Assembly (NCBI GenBank): GCA_017654935.2
Contig: CM065693.1
Span: 14,891,258 to 14,955,257, forward strand
DNA length: 64,000 nucleotides
DNA from: Phymorhynchus buccinoides
Lineage: Eukaryota; Mollusca; Gastropoda; Neogastropoda; Raphitomidae
Reading direction: 5' to 3'
Numbering within the stretch: position 1 is the first letter of the stretch; each line of letters starts with the position of its first letter. Below the pieces are notes generated by a model, which worked only from the letters and a program-made list of their open reading frames with translations, ran no database searches and had not been told where the DNA came from. This document shows, one piece after another, positions 23,401-35,383 of this stretch. A program made the translations under genes and the position numbers.

Positions 23401-26400
23401 CATCCTCAACTTGACACTTCCCTCAACGCGATCCACCCAACATCCCCAACGTGACACCCCCCTCAACGCGATCCACCCAACATCCCCAACGTGACACCCC
23501 CCTCAACGCGATCCACCCAACATCCCCAACGTGACACCCACTCAACGCGATCCCCCAACATCCCCAACGTGACACCCTCCCTCAACGCGATCCACCCAAC
23601 ATCCCCAACGTGACACTTCCCTCAACGCGATCCACCCAACATCCCCAACGTGACACCAACCTCAACACGATCCACTCGACATCCCCAACGTGACACCCCA
23701 CTCAACGCGATCCACCCAACATCCCCAACGTGACACCCCACTCAACGCGATCCACTCCACATCCCCAACGTGACACTTCCCTCAACGCGATCCACCCAAC
23801 ATCCCCAACGTGACACCCTCTCAACGCGATCCACTCCACATCCCCAACGTGACACTTCCCTCAACGCGATCCACCCAACATCCCCAACGTGACACCCCCA
23901 ACCTCAACGCGATCCACTCGACATCCCCAACGTGACACCCCACTCAACGCGATCCACCCAACATCCCCAACGTGACACCCCCCTCAACGCGATCCACCCA
24001 ACATCCCCAACGTGACACCCCACTCAACGCGATCCACCCAACATCCCCAACGTGACACCCCCCTCAACGCGATCCACCCAACATCCCCAACGTGACACCC
24101 CCCTCAACGCGATCCACCCAACATCCCCAACGTGACACCCCCCTCAACGCGATCCACCCAACATCCCCAACGTGACACTTCCCTCAACGCGATCCACCCA
24201 ACATCCCCAACGTGACACTTCCCTCAACGCGATCCACCCAACATCCCCAACGTGACACCCCCCTCAACGCGATCCACCCAACATCCCCAACGTGACACCC
24301 CCCTCAACGCGATCCACCCAACATCCCCAACGTGACACCCCCCTCAACGCGATCCACCCAACATCCCCAACGTGACACCCCCCTCAACGCGATCCACCCA
24401 ACATCCCCAACGTGACACCCCCCTCAACGCGATCCACCCAACATCCCCAACGTGACACTTCCCTCAACGCGATCCACCCAACATCCCCAACGTGACACTT
24501 CCCTCAACGCGATCCACCCAACATCCCCAACGTGACACTTCCCTCAACGCGATCCACCCAACATCCCCAACGTGACACCCTCTCAACGCGATCCACCCAA
24601 CATCCCCAACGTGACACTTCCCTCAACGCGATCCACCCAACATCCCCAACGTGACACCTCCCTCAACGCGATCCACCCAACATCCCCAACGTGACACTTC
24701 CCTCAACGCGATCCACCCAACATCCCCAACGTGACACCCCCCTCAACGCGATCCACCCAACATCCCCAACGTGACACCCCCCTCAACGCGATCCACCCAA
24801 CATCCCCAACGTGACACCCCCCTCAACGCGATCCACACAACATCCCCAACGTGACACCCCCCTCAACGCGATCCCCCAACATCCCCAACGTGACACCCCC
24901 CTCAACGCGATCCACCCAACATCCCCAACGTGACACCCCCCTCAACGCGATCCACCCAACATCCCCAACGTGACACCCCCCTCAACGCGATCCACTCGAC
25001 ATCCCCAACGTGACAGCCCCCTCAACGCGATGCACTCGACATCCCCAACGTGACAGCCCCCTCAACGCGGTCCACTCGACATCCCCAACGTGACAGCCCC
25101 CTCAACGCGATCCACTCGACATCCCCAACGTGACAGCCCCCTCAACGCGGTCCACTCGACATCCCCAACGTGACACTTCCCTCAACGCGATACACCCAAT
25201 ATCCCCAACGTGACACCCTCTCAACGCGATCCACCCAACATCCCCAACGTGACACCCCACTCAACGCGATCCACCCAACATCCCCAACGTGACACTTCCC
25301 TCAACGCGATCCACCCAACATCCCCAACGTGACACCCTCTCAACGCGATCCACCCAACATCCCCAACGTGACACTTCCCTCAACGCGATCCACTCGACAT
25401 CCCCAACGTGACAGCCCCCTCAACACGATCCACCCAACATCCCCAACGTGACACTTCCCTCAACGCGATCCACCCAACATCCCCAACGTGACATTTCCCT
25501 CAACGCGATCCACCCAACATCCCCAACGTGACACTTCCCTCAACACGATCCACCCAACATCCCCAACGTGACACCCTCTCAACGCGATCCACCCAACATC
25601 CCCAGCGTGACACTTCCCTGAACGCGATCCACCCAACATCCCCAACGTGACACTTCCCTCAACGCGATCCACCCAACATCCCCAACGTGACACTTCCCTC
25701 AACGCGATCCACCCAACATCCCCAACGTGACACCCTCCTCAACGCGATCCACCCAACATCCCCAACGTGACACCCCCCTCAACGCGATCCACCCAACATC
25801 CCCAACGTGACACTTCCCTCAACGCGATCCACTCGACATCCCCAACGTGACAGCCCCTTCAACGCGATTCCCCTCCCACATCCCTAACGTGACACTTCCC
25901 TCAACGCGATCCACCCAACATCCCCAACGTGACACTTCCCTCAACGCGATCCACCCAACATCCCCAACGTGACACTTCCCTCAACGCGATCCACCCAACA
26001 TCCCCAACGTGACACCCTCTCAACGCGATCCACCCAACATCCCCAACGTGACACTTCCCTCAACGCGATCCACCCAACATCCCCAACGTGACACCCCCTC
26101 AACGCGATCCACCCAACATCCCCAACGTGACACTTCCCTCAACGCGATCCACCCAACATCCCCAACGTGACACTTCCCTCAACGCGATCCACCCAACATC
26201 CCCAACGTGACACTTCCCTCAACGCGATCCACCCAACATCCCCAACGTGACACTTCCCTCAACGCGATCCACCCAACATCCCCAGCGTGACACTTACCTC
26301 AACGCGATCCACCCAACATCCCCAACGTGACACTTCCCTCAACGCGATCCACCCAACATCCCCAACGTGACACCCTCTCAACGCGATCCACCCAACATCC

Positions 26401-29400
26401 CCAACGTGACACTTCCCTCAACGCGATCCACCCAACATCCCCAACGTGACACTTCCCTCAACGCGATCCACTCAACATCCCCAACGTGACATTTCCCTCA
26501 ACGCGATCCACCCAACATCCCCAACGTGACACTTCCCTCAACGCGATCCACTCAACATCCCCAACGTGACAGCCCACTCAACGCGATCCCCCCAACAACC
26601 TCAACTTGACACTTCCCTCAACGCGATCCACCCAACATCCCCAACGTGACACTTCCCTCAACGCGATCCACCCAACATCCTCAACTTGACACTTCCTTCA
26701 ACGCGATCCACTCGACATCCCCAACGTGACACCCACTCAACGCGATCCCCCAACATCCTCAACTTGACACTTCCCTCAACGCGATCCACCCAACATCCCC
26801 AACGTGACACCCCCCTCAACGCGATCCACCCAACATCCCCAACGTGACACCCCCCTCAACGCGATCCACCCAACATCCCCAACGTGACACCCTCTCAACG
26901 CGATCCACCCAACATCCCCAACGTGACACCCCCTCAACGCGATCCACCCAACATCCCCAACGTGACACTTCCCTCAACGCGATGCACCCAACATCCCCAA
27001 CGTGACACCAACCTCAACGCGATCCACTCGACATCCCCAACGTGACACCCCACTCAACGCGATCCACCCAACATCCCCAACGTGACACTTCCCTCAACGC
27101 GATCCACCCAACATCCCCAACGTGACACTTCCCTCAACGCGATCCACCCAACATCCCCAACGTGACACTTCCCTCAACGCGATCCACCCAACATCCCCAA
27201 CGTGACACTTCCCTCAACGCGATCCACCCAACATCCCCAGCGTGACACTTACCTCAACGCGATCCACCCAACATCCCCAACGTGACACTTCCCTCAACGC
27301 GATCCACCCAACATCCCCAACGTGACACCCTCTCAACGCGATCCACCCACCATCCCCAACGTGACACTTCCCTCAACGCGATCCACCCAACATCCCCAAC
27401 GTGACACTTCCCTCAACGCGATCCACTCAACATCCCCAACGTGACAGCCCACTCAACGCGATCCCCCCAACATCCCCAACGTGACACTTCCCTCAACGCG
27501 ATCCACTCAACATCCCCAACGTGACAGCCCACTCAACGCGATCCCCCCAACATCCCCAACGTGACACCCCCTCAACGCGATCCACCCAACATCCCCAACG
27601 TGACACTTCCCTCAACGCGATCCACCCAACATCCTCAACTTGACACTTCCTTCAACGCGATCCACTCGACATCCCCAACGTGACACCCACTCAACGCGAT
27701 CCACCCAACATCCCCAACGTGACACTTCCCTCAACGCGATCCACCCAACATCCCCAACGTGACACCCCCCTCAACGCGATCCACCCAACATCCCCAACGT
27801 GACACCCCCCTCAACGCGATCCACCCAACATCCCCAACGTGACACCCACTCAACGCGATCCACCCAACATCCCCAACGTGACACCCTCTCAACGCGATCC
27901 ACTCCACATCCCCAACGTGACACTTCCCTCAACGCGATGCACCCAACATCCCCAACGTGACACCAACCTCAACACGATCCACTCGACATCCCCAACGTGA
28001 CACCCCACTCAACGCGATCCACCCAACATCCCCAACGTGACACCCCCCTCAACGCGATCCACTCCACATCCCCAACGTGACACTTCCCTCAACGCGATCC
28101 ACCCAACATCCCCAACGTGACACCCTCTCAACGCGATCCACCCAACATCCCCAACGTGACACTTCCCTCAACGCGATCCACCCAACATCCCCAACGTGAC
28201 ACCAACCTCAACGCGATCCACTCGACATCCCCAACGTGACACCCCACTCAACGCGATCCACCCAACATCCCCAACGTGACACCCCACTCAACGCGATCCA
28301 CCCAACATCCCCAACGTGACACCCCACTCAACGCGATCCACCCAACATCCCCAACGTGACACCCCCCTCAACGCGATCCACCCAACATCCCCAACGTGAC
28401 ACCCCCCTCAACGCGATCCACCCAACATCCCCAACGTGACACCCCCCTCAACGCGATCCACCCAACATCCCCAACGTGACACTTCCCTCAACGCGATCCA
28501 CCCAACATCCCCAACGTGACACTTCCCTCAACGCGATCCACCCAACATCCCCAACGTGACACCCCCCTCAACGCGATCCACCCAACATCCCCAACGTGAC
28601 ACCCCCCTCAACGCGATCCACCCAACATCCCCAACGTGACACCCCCCTCAACGCGATCCACCCAACATCCCCAACGTGACACCCCACTCAACGCGATCCA
28701 CCCAACATCCCCAACGTGACACCCCCCTCAACGCGATCCACCCAACATCCCCAACGTGACACTTCCCTCAACACGATCCACCCAACATCCCCAACGTGAC
28801 ACTTCCCTCAACGCGATCCACCCAACATCCCCAACGTGACACTTTCCTCAACGCGATCCACCCAACATCCCCAACGTGACACCCTCTCAACGCGATCCAC
28901 CCAACATCCCCAACGTGACACTTCCCTCAACGCGATCCACCCAACATCCCAAACGTGACACCTCCCTCAACGCGATCCACCCAACATCCCCAACGTGACA
29001 CTTCCCTCAACGCGATCCACCCAACATCCCCAACGTGACACTTCCCTCAACGCGATCCACCCAACATCCCCAACGTGACACCCACCTCAACGCGATCCAC
29101 CCAACATCCCCAACGTGACACCCCCCTCAACGCGATCCACACAACATCCCCAACGTGACACCCCCCTCAACGCGATCCCCCAACATCCCCAACGTGACAC
29201 CCCCCTCAACGCGATCCACACAACATCCCCAACGTGACACCCCCCTCAACGCGATCCACCAACATCCCCAACGTGACACCCCCCTCAACGCGATCCACTC
29301 GACATCCCCAACGTGACAGCCCCCTCAACGCGATGCACTCGACATCCCCAACGTGACAGCCCCCTCAACGCGGTCCACTCGACATCCCCAACGTGACAGC

Positions 29401-30660
29401 CCCCTCAACGCGATCCACTCGACATCCCCAACGTGACAGCCCCCTCAACGCGATCCACTCGACATCCCCAACGTGACACTTCCCTCAACGCGATACACCC
29501 AACATCCCCAACGTGACACCCTCCTCAACGCGATCCACCCAACATCCCCAACGTGACACCCCACTCAACGCGATCCACCCAACATCCCCAACGTGACACT
29601 TCCCTCAACGCGATCCACCCAACATCCCCAACGTGACACCCTCTCAACGCGATCCACCCAACATCCCCAACGTGACACTTCCCTCAACGCGATCCACTCG
29701 ACATCCCCAACGTGACAGCCCCCTCAACGCGATCCACCCAACATCCCCAACGTGACACTTCCCTCAACGCGATCCACCCAACATCCCCAACGTGACACTT
29801 CCCTCAACGCGATCCACCCAACATCCCCAACGTGACACTTCCCTCAACGCGATCCACCCAACATCCCCAACGTGACACCCTCTCAACGCGATCCACCCAA
29901 CATCCCCAACGTGACAGCCCCCTCAACGCGATCCACTCGACATCCCCAACGTGACAGCCCCCTCAACGCGATCCACCCAACATCCCCAACGTGACACTTC
30001 CCTCAACGCGATCCACCCAACATCCCCAACGTGACAGCCCCCTCAACGCGATCCACCCAACATCCCCAACGTGACACTTCCCTCAACGCGATCCACTCGA
30101 CATCCCCAACGTGACAGCCCCCTCAACGCGATCCACTCGACATCCCCAACGTGACAGCCCCCTCAACGCGGTCCACTCGACATCCCCAACGTGACAGCCC
30201 CCTCAACGCGGTCCACTCGACATCCCCAACGTGACAGCCCCCTCAACGCGATCCACCCAACATCCCCAACGTGACACCCCCCTCAACGCGATCCACACAA
30301 CATCCCCAACGTGACACCCCCCTCAACGCGATCCACCCAACATCCCCAACGTGACACCACACCCCTCAACGCGATACCACCCAACATCCCCAACGTGACA
30401 CCCCCCTCAACGCGATCCACCCAACATCCCCAACGTGACGCCCCCCCCCCCCCCTCAACGCAATCCACCCAACATCCCCAACGTGAAACCCCCGTCAACG
30501 CAATCCACCCAACATCCCCAACGTTACGCCCCCCCCCCCCCCCCCCCCCTCAACGCAATCCACCCAACATCCCCAACGTGACACCCCCCGTCAACGCAAT
30601 CCACCTAACATCCCTAACGTGACACCCCCGTCAACGCGATCCACCCAACATTTCCAATGT
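20427..30660. repeat. 10-kb CpG-rich satellite, 40-bp unit, higher-order repeats
   Basis: Roughly 250 head-to-tail units of about 40 bp. Each combines CAACGCGATCCACCCAACAT with CCCCAACGTGACAC and a variable TTCCCT, CCCCCT, CCCACT or CCCTCT end, with 38-41-bp length variants. Each unit has three CpGs. Diagnostic variants recur at fixed distances. CGATTCCCCTCCCACATCC lies at 21548 and about 4319 bp later. CCAGCGTGACACTTACC lies at 21963, 22919, 26282 and 27237, giving offsets of about 956 and 4318. ATGCACTCGAC lies at 25030 and about 4303 bp later. Frames of 70-100 codons here are translations of the repeat and are not genes. Confidence 0.97.
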
Positions 30661-31010
30661 GATCTCCCCCTCCCCCCCCCCCCACGTGACCTCTCCCCCT
30701 ACCCTCCAAAAAACCCAACCCCAAAACAACAACAAAAACACAAACAAAAAAAACGATGCCCCCCATCACCATCAACGCGACCCCCCAATATCCTCAAAGC
30801 GACCCCCACCAACACCCTCGAGTGATCCCCCCCCCCCCCAACACGCTCGACGTGATCTCCCCTCCATACCCTCAACGCGACCCCCCCCCCCCCCACACAC
30901 ACACACACACACACACCCTCGACGCGATCCGTCCCCCCCCCCCCCCAACACCTCAACCCCGACGACCCCAAAAAAAACTACGCGATCTACACTCCACCAT
31001 CAACGCGATT
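30661..31010. repeat. Right transition zone: poly-C and diverged satellite monomers
   Basis: C-runs with scattered CAACGCGA, CGACGTGATC and CAAAGCGACC words mark decayed monomers. Contains a CA run at about 30893-30914. Proline-rich frames here are compositional. Confidence 0.75.
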
Positions 31011-31104
31011 TTGTCCAAACACCCTCTTGTTGTTTTGTAGAGCTTGAAAGGCAAAAGTTTGGTGTGTTTTTTGGCTCACTCGTGTTAACGAGGTTAACGA
31101 AGTT

Positions 31105-31138
31105 AGTCTCGGTGTGTGTGTGTGTGTGTGTGTGTGTT
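31105..31138. repeat. (GT)n microsatellite
   Basis: Uninterrupted GT run flanked by TTAGTCTCG and TTGCGTCCGTGGTC. Confidence 0.85.
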
Positions 31139-31371
31139 GCGTCCGTGGTCTAATCTCCACACTTTCACGTTGGCATTTTATTGGGAAATAGAAGGCATAC
31201 ATTGTTCAAACTTTGCACTCATATAGATGTCTATGCAAGCTTTCAAACCATAATAATTTGAATACTTAAATACTTAAAACAAAACATATAACAAACAGAT
31301 AGCATTTTAGATTGGTGGGTTAGAGAGTATTCAACAGGCAATATGAGTTAAGAAACTCCTCATCACTGAAA

Positions 31372-31443
31372 GCCTCGATAGCTGATTGGTAGAGTGTCTG
31401 TCTCTCATGCCAATGGTTCTGGGTTCGATTCTCGGCACGGGCA
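31372..31443 (+). tRNA. tRNA-like sequence (pseudogene or SINE head)
   Basis: The order A-box-like TAGCTGATTGGTAGAGTG, then B-box-like GGGTTCGATTC and a downstream T-run (terminator-like, about 31445) is that of a Pol III gene. The T-arm pairs well (CTGGG/CTCGG). The acceptor stem pairs at only the first three or four positions, and the D and anticodon stems are poor. A functional tRNA is therefore unlikely. It is best read as a tRNA pseudogene or the head of a tRNA-derived SINE. Confidence 0.5.
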
Positions 31444-31681
31444 CTTTTTTATTATTTTTTTTAGTTGTATCCATTAACGATAGTTTCATTTATACTTAAA
31501 CATGTTATTGGCATCTTGTACTTTAGACACCCCCCTCAATCTTTGTTGTTGTCCCACATGTGCCTGTTCGAGTGAGCCTTGAAGGCTTTGCCTCTCTTGT
31601 TTTATTGTTGCCTAATACTTTGATGTTTTGATCTAAAGAATCACACAAAGGGGTTGTTTGATCCTAACACTAGCAAAAGAT

Positions 31682-32040
31682 GGGTAAAGGTCAAGATGTG
31701 CCACCCCCCTACATTTTTCGGTTAATTGTATTTTTCCGTTTTTGCCTTTCTTACCATACATAAAGCTGTATTTTAGGAACCCTTTTAGCTAATAACCTTT
31801 TTGGAATACTAACCCTATCCCTAACCCTAGCCCTACCCCCCCCCCCCCTCCCCTATAAGACGGAAAAACGCAACGAACCACAACTGTGACAAATCGCGGT
31901 GTACTGCAGTACATAGTGGGGGGTAGGGTTAGGCTTAGGGCTAGGGTTAGGGTTAGTATTCCAAAAAGAGAATTAGCTGAAAATGTTCCTAAAATACAGC
32001 TTTATGTATGGTAAGAAAGGCAAAAACGGAAAAATACAAT
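31682..32040. mobile_element. Palindromic element with telomere-like arms, family F (copy 1)
   Basis: The arms begin ATTGTATTTTTCCG and end CGGAAAAATACAAT (31726-32040). Each arm carries TTTCTTACCATACATAAAG, TGTATTTTAGGAAC, then a block of CCCTAA/CCCTAG repeats (TTAGGG in the other arm). The loop holds GTACTGCAGTAC and CGCAACGAACCACAA. One side extends about 44 bp further (GGTAAAGGTCAAGATGTGCC onward). Copy 2 at 50981-51343 is in the opposite orientation and carries the same one-sided extension, so the extension belongs to the element. Confidence 0.8.
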
Positions 32041-33380
32041 GCAAAGCAAGCATGCATGACTATAGCTAGAATCTATAACATTAGTGTTTAAATTATGGAG
32101 AATGCTTTTTAATCCCATGGGCCTTTTTTTTTTTACTGTGTACTCATCCGTTATGTGCAATGTTTGCAAAGGATTATCATTTTTTGGGTACGCCATTGCA
32201 AGCTTTGCAGTAAGCTGATGTGTGGGGTTGGTTGTGGAATGCCCGTAACATTGTCACTGTACTGTGTATATGTGCTTTGCAAGCGTATTGTGAGTGAGTG
32301 TGTGTGCGTAGGAGTTGGTGTGCAGCGCATTTCCTTGCAATAATGCACCATGCGTGTGTGTATGTGTGTGTTAGCGTGAGCGCCCTTGTGTTCATGTTGT
32401 GTAGAGAACATGAAAACATACCAATGTTTGCCTTTATGGCCAAGACTTTCCAATACTTCGTTTTGATTTTACTGTCTTTATGCTCTGAGAACTACTTGGA
32501 ATGAGCAGATAATGAAATGATCTGAGTAGACAATTTAAACTTCTTAATAATGTTTTAGATAAACAAACACTGTAAAATTGTTGCATAATGGTTTAGAAAA
32601 AGAAATACTGTGAAACTGGTTTAAACAACTTTTCATGCAAAGTCAAGTAATGCATACACTTCCCCCCGGCGGGCTTCCACCTATCATGGGGGGGGATGGG
32701 GGGGGGGGGAGGGGGCTTACGGAGAGGAGCCCAGCAGCCTCTTAATGTCCAACAACACGTCCATGTCGCAGGAGGCGGGCAACGGCTTATGCTAGCTTAA
32801 GCGGATAGGGCCCTCCCGTGGGGATACCGGGGGTCTTTCAGCAGAAATAGTCCCCCCTTCTTCTGGAAGTTCTATGCTAGTAACTTCCCCTACACTATCA
32901 CTCTCTTTGACTCTGCCTTTTCTCTTCTTTTTGCTTTCTGGCGTCTACTTCTTTCTGCCTTATTGGTCCATTCTCCTGCATTTTTTCTATAAAACCCTTC
33001 CACGCCTTTCCTTTTTACAATCTATGACATGCCAGGTTTTGTTTTATTGTACACTGGCGTCCACGCGTGATATTTGCGCACTTGAGTTGGCACCTGTTGT
33101 CCATTCTGCAGTGCATAATTGCTTATATAGCCTTTTTTATATATTTTAGCTTACTAGTATGTATTTGTTATCCTTTTTTACTGGTGTTTTTTAACCTGGA
33201 TCCGATAAATGAGAGTAGCGTGGCTCCACGTTTCCAGCACTGTGTGGACTTATGTGCTATAGGGTATAATGATGGAAGTGTCATGTTATGAATTGTACTA
33301 CATTTTTTGTTTGCAGGTTTTGTACTTTGTTAAGATTCATGTATTTGTGTTTTGCTATACGTGGTCGAACTTTATGCGGT
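32041..33380. other. Mostly unique DNA with G-runs
   Basis: A poly-G patch at about 32685-32716 is followed by a GC-richer stretch (32717-32860) of unknown origin. AT-rich sequence leading to a retroelement tail at 33382 comes after that. The 32870-33380 part may be the 3' UTR of that truncated element. I see no supported genes. Confidence 0.4.
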
Positions 33381-33381
33381 G

Positions 33382-33440
33382 ACAGTCTTGAGATAACCCT
33401 AGCTGTTGACGGGACTATAACAGACTAACTAACTAATGCA
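33382..33440 (+). mobile_element. 3' tail of retroelement family T (copy 2)
   Basis: GGTGACAGTCTTGAGATAAC then CCTAGCTGTTGACGGGACTA and TAACAGACTAACTAACTAA, which ends in a (CTAA)n-type simple tail. Matches 19766-19826 and 40823-40870. Confidence 0.5.
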
Positions 33441-33480
33441 TACACTACCACAAATACTGTCAGAGCAGCAACAAGCTTAA

Positions 33481-33681
33481 CCCTTTCACCGCCAAAGTCG
33501 CATTTTAGCACCACAGTGATTTAACACTTACGTCAATTATTTTCTTAGTTTGGGGAAGTAAGGATAGATCTTATTTTATGTATGTCACAGAAGAATCCCC
33601 AATACTGCAGATGGATTTTGTTCTCTACCCAGGTACATTTAATGGAACATTTTAGCTGAAATATGGCTGGCGATGAAAGGG
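33481..33681. mobile_element. TTAA-flanked MITE, family B (copy 2)
   Basis: CCCTTTCACCGCCA...GGCGATGAAAGGG with TTAA at 33477-33480 and 33682-33685. Opposite orientation to copies 1 and 4. Shorter (201 bp) than the others because of an internal deletion. Confidence 0.8.
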
Positions 33682-33820
33682 TTAAAGCTTAATATAGTGT
33701 GCTGGTTAAGATGCCAATTATACGCTTAACTTGGCGGATGCATAGACGAAATTATAATACACACATACCTACATACATACAACATTCATACTGCTGACAA
33801 AAACAAGCTTGGATTAATTT

Positions 33821-33862
33821 TCCCCGACGTTTCGTCTCTTGACTTTTTCCAGGGGTCTCTTT
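33821..33862 (-). other. Degenerate hammerhead-like motif
   Basis: The minus strand reads CCCCTGGAAAAAGTC, AAGA, GACGAAACGTCGGGG. A GTC/GAC stem followed by GAAAC, enclosed by CCCC and GGGG, recalls the hammerhead ribozyme core found in Penelope-like terminal repeats. The first core box (CTGATGA in active ribozymes) is CTGGAAA here, so activity is not expected. Confidence 0.25.
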
Positions 33863-34179
33863 ATTCTGAACAATTGTGGCCAGTACAAATTACATTTTCT
33901 TTTTCCACACCTGAATAAAACTCACCAAATATAAATACAGGTAAAAGCCGGGTAGTCACAGGCACGCTAAAAAATCTAGGTTACTCATGGATAACTTTAA
34001 TCAAAATAAGATAATATATTGTAATGTGATAAAACCATCATACAAACACTGAAGGAAGAAGCAGGAAAAAGAGGGGGAGGAGAGAAAGAGTGGGTGAGGG
34101 AAGCAGAGACAGACAAGTAGGCAAATAGTCAATCAGTCGGACAGGGACGTAGGGAGACAGAAACACAGAGAGGAAATGA

Positions 34180-34262
34180 GAGAGAGGGGGGGGGGGGGGG
34201 GGGGGGGGTAGGGATGGGGGGGGGGGAGGGACTGGGGGGGGGGGGGGGGGGGGGGGGGGAGA
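34180..34262. repeat. Poly-G tracts
   Basis: Two long G-runs (about 34188-34208 and 34235-34260) around GGTAGGGATGGG. Strong quadruplex potential on the plus strand. Tract length in the assembly may be unreliable. Confidence 0.85.
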
Positions 34263-34757
34263 CGGAGAAATACGTACCTACATATAAATTGAACTAATTT
34301 TTAAAAAAAAGAAAAAATTCAAAACGTGAAACATAATTGGAAGAGAGACAGAGTAATACTATACTCCATAACATTAAACAATCTACATTTTTACACTTTG
34401 GAATACAGTATTATACAACAGAACAAGATATAAATATTAAAAATAACAATCCTAATCTGAATACTGTTAAACTGTTAGACCAAAACATGTATTATTGTTG
34501 CACAATGTTTATACAAATATTGAAACATAGTTGCATAATGTTTTATATGCACAAACTGAAAAAAGCGTTATGGCATTGCACATGTTCATGAAATCCACGT
34601 GTTTCTAAATAACTGTGTAAATTGGATTTAGCCGCTTGAGTATTACATGTATTTCAAAATACATTTGTTGTGGCAATGTCTGGAGATAAAAGTGTTGCTG
34701 CTTTTCTGTTTTTTGTTTGCTATAACGAACATCGGGCTTCATTATGCAAGCAATAAG

Positions 34758-34833
34758 CAACTTAGGACGCGCATTTTACCACCAGGGGGCAATCAAACCA
34801 GTAGGGGCTTAGCACGTGATATTCTTATTTAGG

Positions 34834-34923
<90 letters not shown>

Positions 34924-35002
34924 ACGCCCAACTAAGAATATCACGCGCTAAGCCCCTACTGGTTTGATATCCCCCAGGCGGTCAAATCAGCGTCCTAAGT
35001 TG
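34758..35002. mobile_element. Palindromic MITE, family C (copy 2) with CT core
   Basis: Ends CAACTTAGGACGC and GCGTCCTAAGTTG. The arms share CAATCAAACCAGTAGGGGCT, TAGCACGTGATATTCTTA and their complements. The loop is a (CT)n tract (34835-34920) that has probably expanded in place. Confidence 0.8.
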
Positions 35003-35383
35003 ATCATTGAAGCTTGAGAAATGTGTGTATGTGTGAGCGCACGCGGGCGTGCGTGTGTGTGTGTGTGTGATGTGTGATTGAGCATGTATCCTGAAATGCA
35101 GAAATGAACGTTCAATCACACCGTGTGTATGGATTTTGTCATTGTACAGCATGGCGAACCAATATGATTATTTTACCTGTATCATCCGGATTTTCAAATA
35201 ACTAGCATAAATAAAGAGGCGCGCCCGCTCAATAATTGAAGCATTAAAAAAAAAAGACTGGGCGCGCGCGCATGTGTTGGTTTGTGTGTATGTGCCGAGA
35301 GTGGAATGGAACACTTATACCAGAACAGTTATGCAAATGCAAAGCACACTTGAGAACGAAGCACATGCAAACAGGTTTGTAGA

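Noticed and set aside
20427..30660. CRISPR-like array (also considered at 36170-38530)
   Set aside because: Units are contiguous with no unique spacers, the setting is eukaryotic, and there are no cas genes. These are satellites or minisatellites.
20540..30825. Open frames of 65-165 codons in the satellite and poly-C flanks
   Set aside because: They are translations of the 40-bp repeat (three units give a 40-residue cycle) or of C-runs. There is no start context and no conserved protein.
31372..31443. Functional tRNA gene
   Set aside because: A- and B-box-like sequences are present but the acceptor, D and anticodon stems do not pair well. Kept only as a tRNA-like sequence.
31800..31960. True telomere or interstitial telomeric scar from CCCTAA/TTAGGG runs
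   Set aside because: The same runs occupy the same positions in the arms of a second copy at 50981-51343, so they belong to a mobile element.
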